Below are positions 1 through 10,160 of a stretch of 64,000 bases of DNA, one piece after another. Numbering within the stretch: position 1 is the first letter of the stretch; every line of letters starts with the position of its first letter. A program made the translations under genes and the position numbers. Source of the DNA: Saccopteryx bilineata (Eukaryota > Chordata > Mammalia > Chiroptera > Emballonuridae). A model generated the notes under the pieces. It worked only from the letters and a program-made list of their open reading frames with translations, did not search any database and was not told the origin of the DNA. The DNA is taken from contig NC_089501.1 of the NCBI RefSeq assembly GCF_036850765.1, forward strand, positions 12,810,997 through 12,874,996. Reading direction: 5' to 3'.

Positions 1-1169
1 TGGGCGCCGCCACTGGCTCTACCACTGGCTGCAACATGAGCAGCACCGCTACTGGACACTAGATGACACTGTCCCCTTCAGAGGGTCTTCTCCAGGCTCC
101 AGCTGATAGAAGTCAGAGAGTTTTCACAGTGGAAAATGGGACTCGGACTCCCAAACTCATGCAGCAGAAGATTCCTCACACATAGAGAAGGGACACCTTT
201 GGAAGCCATACAAAATAAAAATAAAAGTCTCCACTGCCTGTAGCCTTCCTCCAAATTCTTACTCTGGACCCACATAACTCTTAAAGCCCCCAATTGTGTC
301 TTGCTTCCTCATACCTGGTGACCTTGTTCAAGCCTTCCCTTTGGCCTGATATAATTTTCCCCGATTCCTCTTTCTTTTCCTACACTTACCAGCCTCCAAC
401 TTATTTACCAAGATAGATTTGGGTACTCGTCTGCCTGTGAAGAGTCAGAAAAGGTGTCTCCCTCTTTATTAATCCTGTTTTGACCATTTTATTCAATAAA
501 ATCGACTATTTATTTATTCATGTTCCCACAATACCTTATACCCATTTCTATCATTTGTCTTCTCTCTGTCTCACCCAATTGATCCTAACCTCTTTACACA
601 CTTATTGTAGTCTTCTTTTAAGATATTGACCTAATAGGTACTCAATAAACATATATTGACAAAAAGTAAATATCGTGCACCTAAAATGTAGTTTGTAATA
701 TCTTACACAGTTTATTATCTACGTGTAATTGTGTTTCCCCAAGCATACTGCCCTGCCCTTGAAGGTAAGTCTATGTCTCAAATTTCTTTGTATCTCAAGG
801 AGGATCTAGAATGCCATCCTATGTATAGGAGATCTACCTGCTTTCACTCTTGCTCCACCACAATCTATTCTCCAAATAACAAAGTAATCTTTAAAAATAT
901 AAATCAGATATATGTTTTAATAGCTTCCCATTCACTTGAAATTCTAAACTCCCTGCCTAGCCTGTCTCCAGCCTGCCCCTTCCTCTCCACCTCACATTTC
1001 TCCTTTGTCTCTCCATGGTCCAATCATAGTGGCCACATTTTTGTTCACTAAGAAAACAGCAGAGGCCTTTATCTGACCAGTGACTTTTACTCACCATTTT
1101 CCCGGCCAAGAATGCTCTTCTTCAGACACTTTATGCAGATCATTCTGTTCTTAGCCTAGATACTATCTC
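1..1169. other. Intergenic, nothing recognised
   Basis: AT-rich sequence with no gene or clear young repeat. The 106-codon frame at 731-1051 has no recognisable domain, low-complexity composition and no support as a gene. Confidence 0.6.
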
Positions 1170-1170
1170 C

Positions 1171-1461
1171 TTTTTGTGTGTGTGTGACAGAGACAGAGAG
1201 AGGGACAGATAGGGACAGACAGACAGGAAGGTAGATGAGAAGCATCAATTCTTTGTTGCGGCACCTTATTTATTCATTGATTGCTTGCTCATCTGTGCCT
1301 TGACGGGGGGGGGGGGGGAGAGGGAAGGGGGACACAGCAGACCAAGTGACCATTGCTCAAGCCAGTGACCTTGGGCTGAAGCCAGCAACCTCAGGGTTTT
1401 GAACCTGGGTCCTCCACGTTCCAGTCCGATGCTCTATCCACGGGACCACCACCTGGTCAGG
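1171..1461 (-). repeat. tRNA-derived SINE, GCCTGACC type
   Basis: The reverse complement of the standard head (cctgaccaggtggtggtccc) lies at about 1445-1461. The left end is the CT-rich tail (gacagagacagagagaggga on +). The copy contains a run of G at about 1304-1317. Confidence 0.9.
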
Positions 1462-2834
1462 CTAGATACTATATCCTTAAAGAGTTTAACCACTCTTTCT
1501 AAAGTAACAAAACTGCCAAATGTAGCTTCTCTCTTAGCATGTGTTAAAGTTTGAACTGTGTCTTGTCAAAAGATATGTTGAAGTCTTACCTCTTGACACC
1601 TCAGAATATGACCTTATTTGGAAATAAGATCTTCTCCAAAATATTTCTTTGGCGCCAATGTAGTCTGGTACATTGGGATTCTTTATCTTTATTTTAACCT
1701 TCATCAGTCCTTCATGAGTCATCGCCAGTGGGACCAAACAATATCCTGACATGAAGAGAAATGACACGAATTGTTAGAATAAACTAAAGAATATGAAATA
1801 TATTATGGAGGCTTAAGTTATATTCAGAAGAAAATTTGATGATGATGATAAAAGAATAATAGCCTTAATACTTGAAGCAGATGGTAACAATTTAACCCTA
1901 AATTTATCCCAGTTTTATCACCAAAGAGTATAATCTTCAGATTAGAAAAAGACCAGAGATTTCTGACTGTGACTTGAAATTCAAGAGAAATGTACAATTA
2001 TTAAAAGCTAACATGGACTAAAAGGAAAAATAAAAGGATGCCAAATTAACATCTATTTCTTTTCATATAGAATTGCTATTCCAGAGGTGAAACTTTTTAC
2101 TTAAAACAGTCCTTAGGACATATCATCTCAAAGCCAAACACTGCGTTTTACCACAACTGGTATAACCAGGTAAAACTATCAAATGACATGAACTTTGAGG
2201 AGCCCCGGCATGCCAGATCCTCACTCTCCATAACTGAAGAATCCTGACCAAGGACAACGGGCAACTTCAAACAGCAGCCAGCACTGAAAACTGCACTCCA
2301 TCTCTCCCATCCAAGGGTATGTTGACGTAAGAGCCCCCAAACTCGTAAAGAATTTTTACAAGATTTCATTTGCGCCAAACTGACAACAGTTGCCGGGAAG
2401 CAATATTTCAAATGCTCCCCAGTATGACAGTTCGCAGTTTCTTTTTTGCATTTGGAATTAGGGAAGGGGATAGAATGTAAGGAAGATTACATGGAGGTGG
2501 GAGAAAGCAAGGAGGAGATCAAATTACAGGATAATTATCAATATTTCTGTGCTCTCTTCAGGGTGGTCATCCTTTAGAAGAAGTGGTCTGATAAGAAGCA
2601 TTTGAAAGGTGTGTTAACCTACATACACCGAAACAATGCTCAAGTCTTGCTTAAGGCAGAGATTAAGTCTTTTACTGAAAAAGTTATACGCCTAGGATGT
2701 GACTACCCACTATGACCTGCCCAGTTAGGAAATTATATTCACATCATCCTGTGAGATTACATTCTGTAAAACCCTCTTTTCATCCACAGCTATGTTTTTA
2801 ATACTTAAAGAACATAACCATGTAACTTCACTTC
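1462..2834. other. Intergenic with possible ancient repeat
   Basis: No gene is seen. Around 1536-1750 the text (aaaagatatgttgaagtctt, cagaatatgaccttatttgg) resembles a widespread ancient mammalian repeat, which I cannot name with certainty. The remainder looks unique. The 87-codon frame at 2148-2411 has no known domain. Confidence 0.45.
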
Positions 2835-3083
2835 TTTTTTTGTGACAGAGACAGAGGGGGGGGGACATATAAGGACAGACAGGAAGGGAGAGAGATGAGA
2901 AGCATCAACTCTCCATTGTGGCACCTTAGCTGTTCATTGACTGCCTTCTCATATGTGCCTTGACCGGAGGGCAACAGCAGACCGAGCAAACCCTTGCTCA
3001 AACCGGCGACCTTGGGGTTTCGAACCTGGGTCTTCTACATCCCTGTCTGATGCTCTATCCACTGCGCCACCACCTGGTCAGGC
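2835..3083 (-). repeat. tRNA-derived SINE, GCCTGACC type
   Basis: The head is at about 3060-3083 (cgccaccacctggtcaggc on +), with the CT-rich tail at the left. The body is somewhat shortened compared with the longest copies. Confidence 0.9.
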
Positions 3084-3394
3084 AAAGCTTCTGACTGTTA
3101 GTCTTGTAAGTGTCTTGGCTGATTCCAAACTCCAAGTGTAAAGTAAGATTAGTAGAGCCATGCCTCTGTTGGGGCTTAACTCCATTCAAAAGATTAATTT
3201 TTACTTAAAATTACCATGTAAAAGATTCTTTTTTTAACAATGAAAGTAGACAGAATCACAGCTTCCTGAAGAGATGGACCCAAATAGCATTGCTTGTTAA
3301 TTGGTGTCCCTTAGGGACAGGAGTCTCCTTTGCACTGCCACCAGGAGACAGAATGGCTTGTGGGTAAGAATTCCTGGTCCTTTAGCATTTCTTC

Positions 3395-4242
3395 ACTCTG
3401 TGGTCTTGGATACATTATTGACTGCTTACTTTCAGTTTCTTCATATGTAAAATGCTGACAGTTCCTTGACAGTAACATGTCCCTGTAAAGCCAGTAGCCA
3501 CGGCAACCATCACAGCCACCTGGCTCGTGCAGGTTTGCATTTGATTCGTACAGATGATAATGAAACAATGGAGCCAAGAACTGGTGGGCCATTAGCTTTA
3601 ATCCTAGCTTGCTCTCAGCAGGCAAGAAATACACACAGTGGGAAAACACTTCCCTTTCCATTCAGGGCTCCCAAAGCCACTGACTTATCCAAGTTTTCCT
3701 AGGATCAAAGATTTGTACCTCACAGCCTTATTCACCTCTGTTCCCCATCTTCTTCTCTCTGCACAAACTCTGCACAAACTGGCTTCTCCTTCAGCACTCC
3801 ACCATCTTGGCTGATTCTCATCTCCCCCATATGGCCTTTCTCTGCTCTCCTCTCTAATGCTAATCTCAGGAAATGAGAGAGAGCAAGCTCTTGGTCTGCC
3901 CCATTTTATATTGTAGAAATCCAAACCTTTAATCCAATATACAAACAAGGAAGTCTCTAATACAAAGTCACTTATCTGAGGCATAATGGGATTCCTCATA
4001 AGAGTGCACCACTTCCTATCATGCAATAGTCAAAGGTGTGGGGGAAAGTCCAGTTTTAAAACTAAGCCTTAGGCTATAATGGCCCTGCCTGCTTACAGCC
4101 TGTCCCCCACACCCCATGCAAACTATAAGCAAGCAAACATATACATCATATTTGCAAACTTATTTGAACCACAGTCCCTCTAAAACTGTTGTGAGAATTA
4201 AATGAGAAAATGCATTATAATATTTAATCCATTGTCTAGGAT
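3395..4242 (+). repeat. MIR SINE split by a solo LTR
   Basis: The left part (3395-3483) holds the tttcagtttcttcatatgta core and the right part (4179-4242) holds gttgtgagaattaaatgaga. These two halves are adjacent in an intact MIR, and between them lies the solo LTR at 3484-4173 with its TSD. The MIR then runs into the second LTR family at 4243. Confidence 0.75.
3484..4173 (-). mobile_element. Solo ERV LTR, family A (subtype 2)
   Basis: This 690-base LTR runs tg...ca and is flanked by a perfect 5-base TSD, gtccc, at 3479-3483 and 4174-4178. It contains a TATA-like tataaaat on the minus strand near 3905 and a polyadenylation signal of the ATTAAA type near 3600. A 5-base TSD is common for class II and some other retroviruses, while gammaretroviruses usually make four. 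No internal sequence remains, so it arose by LTR-LTR recombination. It resembles the LTR at 51969. Confidence 0.88.
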
Positions 4243-4483
4243 TGTTGTAAAGTATTGTACCTTACTTCTATGGGTTTATGTAGAGACACCAAGTCCAAAT
4301 GAATTTTTGAGGAGTTTTATTGATTAAGCAGGCTGCATATGATTAACACGGGGTATAGCTGACCTAAATAGTGCAGTGTCGAATATAATTCTGAGGCTGG
4401 TTATATACACTTGACTACATACAGGTTGCGGGGGCATGACAGCATGACACAATCATTAACAAGCTTATAACATTTGTCTAGAG

Positions 4484-5532
4484 CAGGGGCAGTCAACCTT
4501 TTCATACCTACCACCCACTTTTGTATCTCTGTTAGTAGTAAAATTTTCTAACCACCCACTGGTTCCACAGTGTAAAGCCAGAAGCCAGGGCCACCATCAG
4601 AGCAGCCTGGCTCATGCAGGTTCGCATTGGATTCAGACAGTCGGCAAAGAAACAACAGAGCCAAAAACTGGTGGGCCATAGTCTTTAATTCTAGCTTGCA
4701 CCCGGCGGGCAAGTAAAAACACACACTGGGCTCCAAAACCCACTCACATTCAGTGCTCACAAAGCCACTGACTTATCCGAGTTTCCTAGAATCAAAGGTT
4801 TCTAGCTCACCAGCCTTATTCTCCTCAGTTCTCCATCTCCTTCCTTATCCCAGACACAAACTCTGCACAAACTGGCATCTCACTTAGCACTCCACCATCT
4901 TGGCTGCTTCTCCTGGCCTACTCCATGTGGCCTCTTTCTGCTCTCGGCTCTGCTCTCTCCTCTAATGATAATCTCAGGAACCATGAGAGCAAACTCTAGT
5001 TCTGCCCCCATTTTATATTGTAGCTTCACAACCTCTAATCCAATATACAAAGTAGGGAAGTCCCTAATACAAAGTCACTTCTCTGAGGCATGATTGGATT
5101 GTACCACCCCACATCAAAAAGGGTGGGAAAGGCTTAATCCCAAAACCAAGCCCCAGGCTACAAGGATTCTCAACACACATTAATATCACCTGGGCGACAG
5201 CCTCACATGGGCAGCGGCCATTTTTAACAAAGTGAGCATAATACATATTTATCTGCCCAACACACAGTAATGGTAATTTATAAAGTAGGGAAGTAACTTT
5301 ACTTTATAAAATTTATAAAGCAGAGTTACAGCAAGTTAACGCATAAAATAATAATTACTTATCAAGTACTCTTTGTCGGATTTTCGCTAAGTTTGGCAGA
5401 ATACATCTTTATAAAACAACTTACTACAGTTAAATCTATCTTTTTATTTATACTTTGGTTGCTCCACTACTGCTCACCATGAAAGCTAGAACACCCACTA
5501 GTGGGAGGTAGGGACCAGGTTGACTACCACTG
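4484..5532. mobile_element. Non-autonomous hAT element, interrupted by a solo LTR
   Basis: The ends are caggggcagtcaaccttt on the left and ggttgactaccactg on the right, imperfect terminal inverted repeats. The 8-base TSD is gtctagag at 4476-4483 and gtctaaaa at 5533-5540, diverged at two positions. Without the nested LTR and its TSD the element is about 352 bases. It has no coding capacity. Equivalent insertions lie in the other two family B LTR copies. Confidence 0.85.
4571..5262 (-). mobile_element. Solo ERV LTR, family A (subtype 1), inside the hAT element
   Basis: The LTR begins tgttgggcagataaa when read on the minus strand and ends ggctttaca. It is 692 bases long with a perfect TSD, cacag (4566-4570 and 5263-5267). 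The uninterrupted target is visible in the related hAT at 18918, where ttccacagtaatgg is continuous. It is closely related to the LTRs at 16127 and 18047. Confidence 0.92.
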
Positions 5533-6119
5533 GTCTAAAAGATCTACAAAAAACATTAAAATTTTCAAGGTAACACAATAGTGATGTTTTACATATCAAA
5601 GACATTCATAAATGTTGTTTTACATATCAAAGACATTCATAAATCTTTTAGTGTCTTATCTCCCCTCCTTTGCCTAGAGGTATACGTTACTCTTGGATTC
5701 CAGGAAGGGAGGGAGAGTTAAAATCAGTGTAGGGTGGTATGTAAATTTTGTCTCTTATTGAAAGGGAAAGGAAGTTCTTTAGATAACCTTAATCCTTTCA
5801 GAGAATTATAGTTAAACTAAATGACTCAGCTGTCCTTGTAAGTCAGAAAACTCCCATATCCTTCTCCCTCCATTCTCTAAAGAAAGGATGGGGCAAGAAG
5901 CCTGAATTTTCTCCTAAAATACTATTATTAAAATTTTTGCAATTCTTTGGTACCTTACCACATTCTCCACTGGTTTTATATCCTGAGTCAAATCCTTGAC
6001 TCACTTTAATGAGATATATGAGACAATTCTTAATTTTTATAAACTTTCTTAATTATTCAGAAATAACTGGCTTTTATGACAACTTCCTTTCTTTTTCAAA
6101 AGTATTTCCATACCTTATA

Positions 6120-6710
6120 CTTTTAGTGACAACCAAGCTGGCTGCTGGAGAACAGCAAGCTGCCAAAGGCATGCTGGGAACAGGTCAGGCACTGTCAGAA
6201 GTCTTGGATGTCCCTGCCCCCACTGGCGCTCCTGCTGCTGAGTGTGAGCGGCTGGATGCCAAGGTACTGGGCCAGCAGCTGTTATACACGAAAGGGTATG
6301 AAGCATGCCCTGAAGAGCAGTACAATGCCCAGAATGAGGTGCAGCACTCTAGGGTTGGGCAGCCGCCGCGTCTGTTGGAAGGAGGCCTGCTGTGACAGTC
6401 AGTAGGGCCCAGGCCAGGTGCATGTAGAGCAGTCTAATGACCATGTCAGGCCCCACAATGTTGGTCCCAAAGAGCAGTGTCAGGTAGGCATGGTAGATGC
6501 TCTGGATCCAGGTTGGCAGGCAGAGGTTCTTGTGTTTCCTGTGGACCAGCCAGATAACCAGCATCATGCGCAGTGCCAGAAGCCATGTGCCAAGCACCAG
6601 GACCTTGCAGTAGCCTTTGGAGTGCTGTACAGTGTCCAGCAGCCTCAGTATTGCTCCAATGGCACCCATGATCACTTCGTCCTCCAGGGAGCCACAATGT
6701 AATTTCCAAT
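6120..6710 (-). pseudogene. Decayed retrocopy of a multipass membrane-protein gene (unrecognised)
   Basis: On the minus strand a 108-codon frame (6675-6349) is rich in hydrophobic segments: around residues 1-12, 24-43, 59-80 and 82-97. The coding sense appears to continue in other frames toward 6120 (hydrophobic [18 protein letters not shown] in another frame near 6350-6300), so at least one frameshift is present. There is no intron-like interruption, which fits a processed copy, but no poly-A or TSD was found. Base composition is more GC-rich than the neighbours. I could not identify the parent gene; a similarity search of the conceptual frames would decide. Confidence 0.5.
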
Positions 6711-7971
6711 TAATTTACAATTAATATTGAGTGTCTTTTTCCCACTAGCTGTGAGATCTTGGATACAAATGCAGGTCCATCATTAGAATGGGCAAGCTAA
6801 ATCTGGAAAGAATTTCATATAGCAATTTCTTAATAACTGTTATTGTGGTCTCATTTCTAGTAGGAAAAGTTTCTACCTAATTGTTAATTACTTTAGTAAA
6901 ATATATTTCTAAATATTTACCTGGGAAAGTTCCTTTCTCCCTGTTTCTTTTTATAATTTCTTTATTTTGCTTAGTATTTATTTGGGCACAAACTAAACAC
7001 TCGAACATTTTGCCTTCTGCAATAGATTCTAAGTCTGGTTTTTCTAATTACCCTTTTCCCGCAGGCAAAATCTTTTTCTAATTGATTGAGAATAAACCTT
7101 TGGCAACAAGTCTTCTAGTAAAGTCACTAAAATTTCCCAAAATCCCCACTGGTTTTAGGACTACCTTATTGGTAGTATCATCAGCTGCTTGATTTTTCTT
7201 GAGTTTCTAGGGAGTCCCTCTCTTTTGGTGCTTTGCACAGTGGATGGTGGCCACTATTTCAGGAAAGCAGGCTCCTGCATTGTTGGGGTGAGGGTTTGAG
7301 CCTCACCTTTGTTAGTTCTTAAGTCTTCTCCTAATGGCCCTTCTTCCACTGTGCCTGTCTTAGGTTGTTCCTGACTTCAGGAATCTTACCCGTCTTTGGC
7401 TAACCAGCCATCTTAGGGGCCAAACAGTTATGTGCTTGAGGGAGGAGCAATGTCCCTTCTGAAATACTTAGTTTTACTTATTTATTTTTTAGCAGCTGAT
7501 GATGCCATCCTTTTAAAACTTTTACTACATTTTCTTTTTAATTTCTAGAGCTGATTGCTATGTACAGGCTAAGTTGACTGCCTTAGTTTTTTCTTTGATC
7601 CTGGGTAACAGAAACTGGTGGAAAGTGTCCAAAATTTTCTCACTTGTTTGGGTGCTAGAATCCCACATAAGCTAGGCAACCAGAAATATTTTCTCGAGGT
7701 GGTCTCAATTGTCTTAAGTGGGGCAGCGTATGTACAGTACAGATTCTAACAGTCCTGTCAGGGCTTGAGGCTTCCCTGATAAAGGGAATTCTGGCTTTCT
7801 AATTCTATAGGTTACTTGGAAAAAGAATTTAAACTATATTCTATTACATTTATGTCTCAAATTCTAAATATCTAGTTAAAAGCACCAACCGAAATGACCA
7901 ATATTTTATAGAATAAATCCTATATTCTACTTAATCACAAATTTCTCTTACATTCCAAGAAAACAAACCTT
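6711..7971. other. Intergenic, nothing recognised
   Basis: AT-rich sequence, possibly old LTR or L1 material. No frame with a recognisable domain and no SINE head was seen. Confidence 0.5.
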
Positions 7972-8236
7972 ATTTATGCTGTAATTTTTTTATGGGAAAT
8001 AAGTATTTTTTTAAAAATTTTAATGGGTTGACATTGATAAATCCGGGTACATATGTTCAGAGAAAACATCTCCAGATTATTTTGACATTTGATAATATTG
8101 CATATCCCTCACCCAAAGTCAAACTATCCTCTGCCACCCTCTATCTGGTTTTCTCTGTGCCCCGCCCCCCCACCACCCCCTCTCACTCCTCCCCCCCCCC
8201 CCATTACCACCACATTCTTGTCCATGTCTCTGAGTC

Positions 8237-8624
8237 TATTTTTTTTTCTCTTTTTCTGAAGCTGGAAACGGGGAGAGACAGTCAGACAGACTCCCGCATG
8301 CACCCGACCGGGATCCACCCAGCACGCCCACCAGGGGCGACGCTCTGCCCACCAGGGGGTGGTGCTCTGCCCCTCCGGGGCCTCGCTCTGCTGTGACCAG
8401 AGCCACTCTAGCGCCTGGGGAAGAGGCCAAGGAGCCATCCCCAGTGCCCGGGCCATCTTTGCTCCAATGGAGCCTTGGCTGTGGGAGGGGAAGAGAGAGA
8501 CAGAGAGGAAGGAGGGGGGGTGGAGAAGCAAATGGGCGCTTCTCCTATGTGCCCTGGCTGGGAATCGAACCTGGGTCCCCTGCACGCCAGGCTGACGCTC
8601 TACCGCTGAGCCAACCGGCCAGGG
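8237..8624 (-). repeat. tRNA-derived SINE, GGCCCTGGCC type
   Basis: A full-length copy inside the L1-A 3' region. The head is at 8600-8624 (gagccaaccggccagggcc on +). The body carries tggagccttggctgtgggag and the tail is a T-rich stretch at 8237. It is close to the other young copies at 43088 and 45796. Confidence 0.93.
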
Positions 8625-9106
8625 CCTGAGTCTCATTTTTATGTCCCATCTATGTATGGATTCATATAGTTCTTAGTTTTTACTGATTTACTAATTTCAC
8701 TCCGTATAATCTTATCAAGGTCCATCCATGTTATTGTAAATGATCCGATGTCATCATTTCTGATGGCTGAGTAGTATTCCATAGTATATATATACCAAAG
8801 CTTTATAATCCACTCATTCACTGACAGACACTTGGACTGTTTCCAGATCTTTGCTATTGTGAACAATGCTGCCATAAACATGGGGGTGCATTTCTCTTTT
8901 TGGAACAGTGCTATGGTGTTCTTAGGGTATATTTCTAAAAGTGGGATAGCTGGGTCAAAAGGTAGTTCAATTTTTAATTTTTTGAGGAATTCCCATACTG
9001 TTTTCCACAGTGGCTGCACCAGTCTGCATTCCCACCAACAGTGTAGAAGGGTTCCCTTTTCTCCACATACTCTCCAGCATTTATTCTGTGTTGTTGTCTT
9101 TTTTAA

Positions 9107-9431
9107 ATATTATTTTTTTTTTTTTGGCATAGAAAGAATCAGAGAGAGAGTCAGATAGGGACAGACAGACAGGAAGGGAGAAGGATGAGAACATCAGTTC
9201 TTTGTTGTGGTTCCTTAGTTGTTCATTGATTGATCTCCCATATGTGCCTTGACCAGGGTGCTACAGCAGACCAAGCGACCCCTTGCTCGAGCCAGCGACC
9301 TTGGGCTCAAGCTGCTGAGCCTTGCTCAAACCCGATGAGCCCACGCTCAAACTGGTGACCTTGGGGTCTCGAACCTGGGTCCTCCGCATCCTAGTCCGAT
9401 GCTCTATTCACTGCGCCACCGCCTGGTCAGG
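9107..9431 (-). repeat. tRNA-derived SINE, GCCTGACC type
   Basis: It is inserted in L1-A ORF2. The head lies at 9412-9431 and the poly-T/CT-rich tail starts at 9107. The body includes the tandem ctcaaactggtgacc repeats. Confidence 0.92.
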
Positions 9432-9789
9432 CTGTGTTGTTTCGTTGATGAGCGTCATTCTGACTGGTGTGAGGTGATGTTTCATTGTGGTTTAATTTGC
9501 ATTTCTCTGATGATTAGTGATGTTGAGCATTTTTTCATTTGCCTATTGGCCATCTGTATATCCTCTTTGGAGAAGTGTCTATTCATTTCTTTAGCCCATT
9601 TTTTGATTGGATTGTTTGTCTTCCTGGTGTTGAGTTTTACAAGTTTTTTATAAATTTTGGTTATTAACCCCTTATCAGACATATTGTTGAATATGTTCTC
9701 CCATTATGTAGTTTGTCTTTTTATTCTGATGTTATTCTCTTTAGCTGTGCAAAAGCTTTTTAGTTTGATATAGTCCCATTTGTTTAGCC

Positions 9790-10160
9790 TGTCTTTTTTT
9801 TTAAAACATTTTTTTTAATTTTTATTTATTTATTTTTTTTACAGAGACAGAGAGTGAGTCAGAGAGAGGGATAGACAGGGACAGACAGACAGAAACAGAC
9901 AGAGATGAGAAGCATCAATCATTAGTTTTTCATTGCACATTGCAACGCCTTAGTTGTTCATTGATTGCTTTCTCATATGTGCCTTGACCGTGGGCCTTCA
10001 GTAACCCCTTGCTGGAGCCAGCGACCTTAGGTTCAAACTGATGGGCTTTTGCTCAAATCAGATGAGCCCACGCTCAAGCTGGCGACCTCTGAGTCTTGAA
10101 CCCAGGTCCTCTGCATCCCAGTCCGACGCTCTATCCACTGCGCCACCGCCTGGTCAGGCT
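9790..10160 (-). repeat. tRNA-derived SINE, GCCTGACC type
   Basis: A second insertion in L1-A ORF2, with head at 10140-10160 (ccaccgcctggtcaggctg) and A/T-rich tail at the left end. Confidence 0.92.

Larger units (their letters stand above)
4243..5962 (-). mobile_element. ERV LTR, family B, copy 1 (carries a hAT element)
   Basis: On the minus strand the element starts tgtggtaagg at 5962. It ends with an AATAAA signal near 4320, then ttggtgtctctac and ctttacaaca at 4243. The same ends occur in the copies at 18918 and 52670, which fixes the boundaries. The embedded hAT element (4484-5532) and a nested solo LTR (4571-5262) account for much of its length. No TSD is visible, so the flanks may have rearranged. 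I cannot assign it to a named family. Confidence 0.7.

Noticed and set aside
8124..8636. 170-codon minus-strand frame
   Set aside because: It lies over a GGCCCTGGCC-type SINE and L1 3'-UTR; similar frames occur over other copies of this SINE (34014, 43105, 45760).
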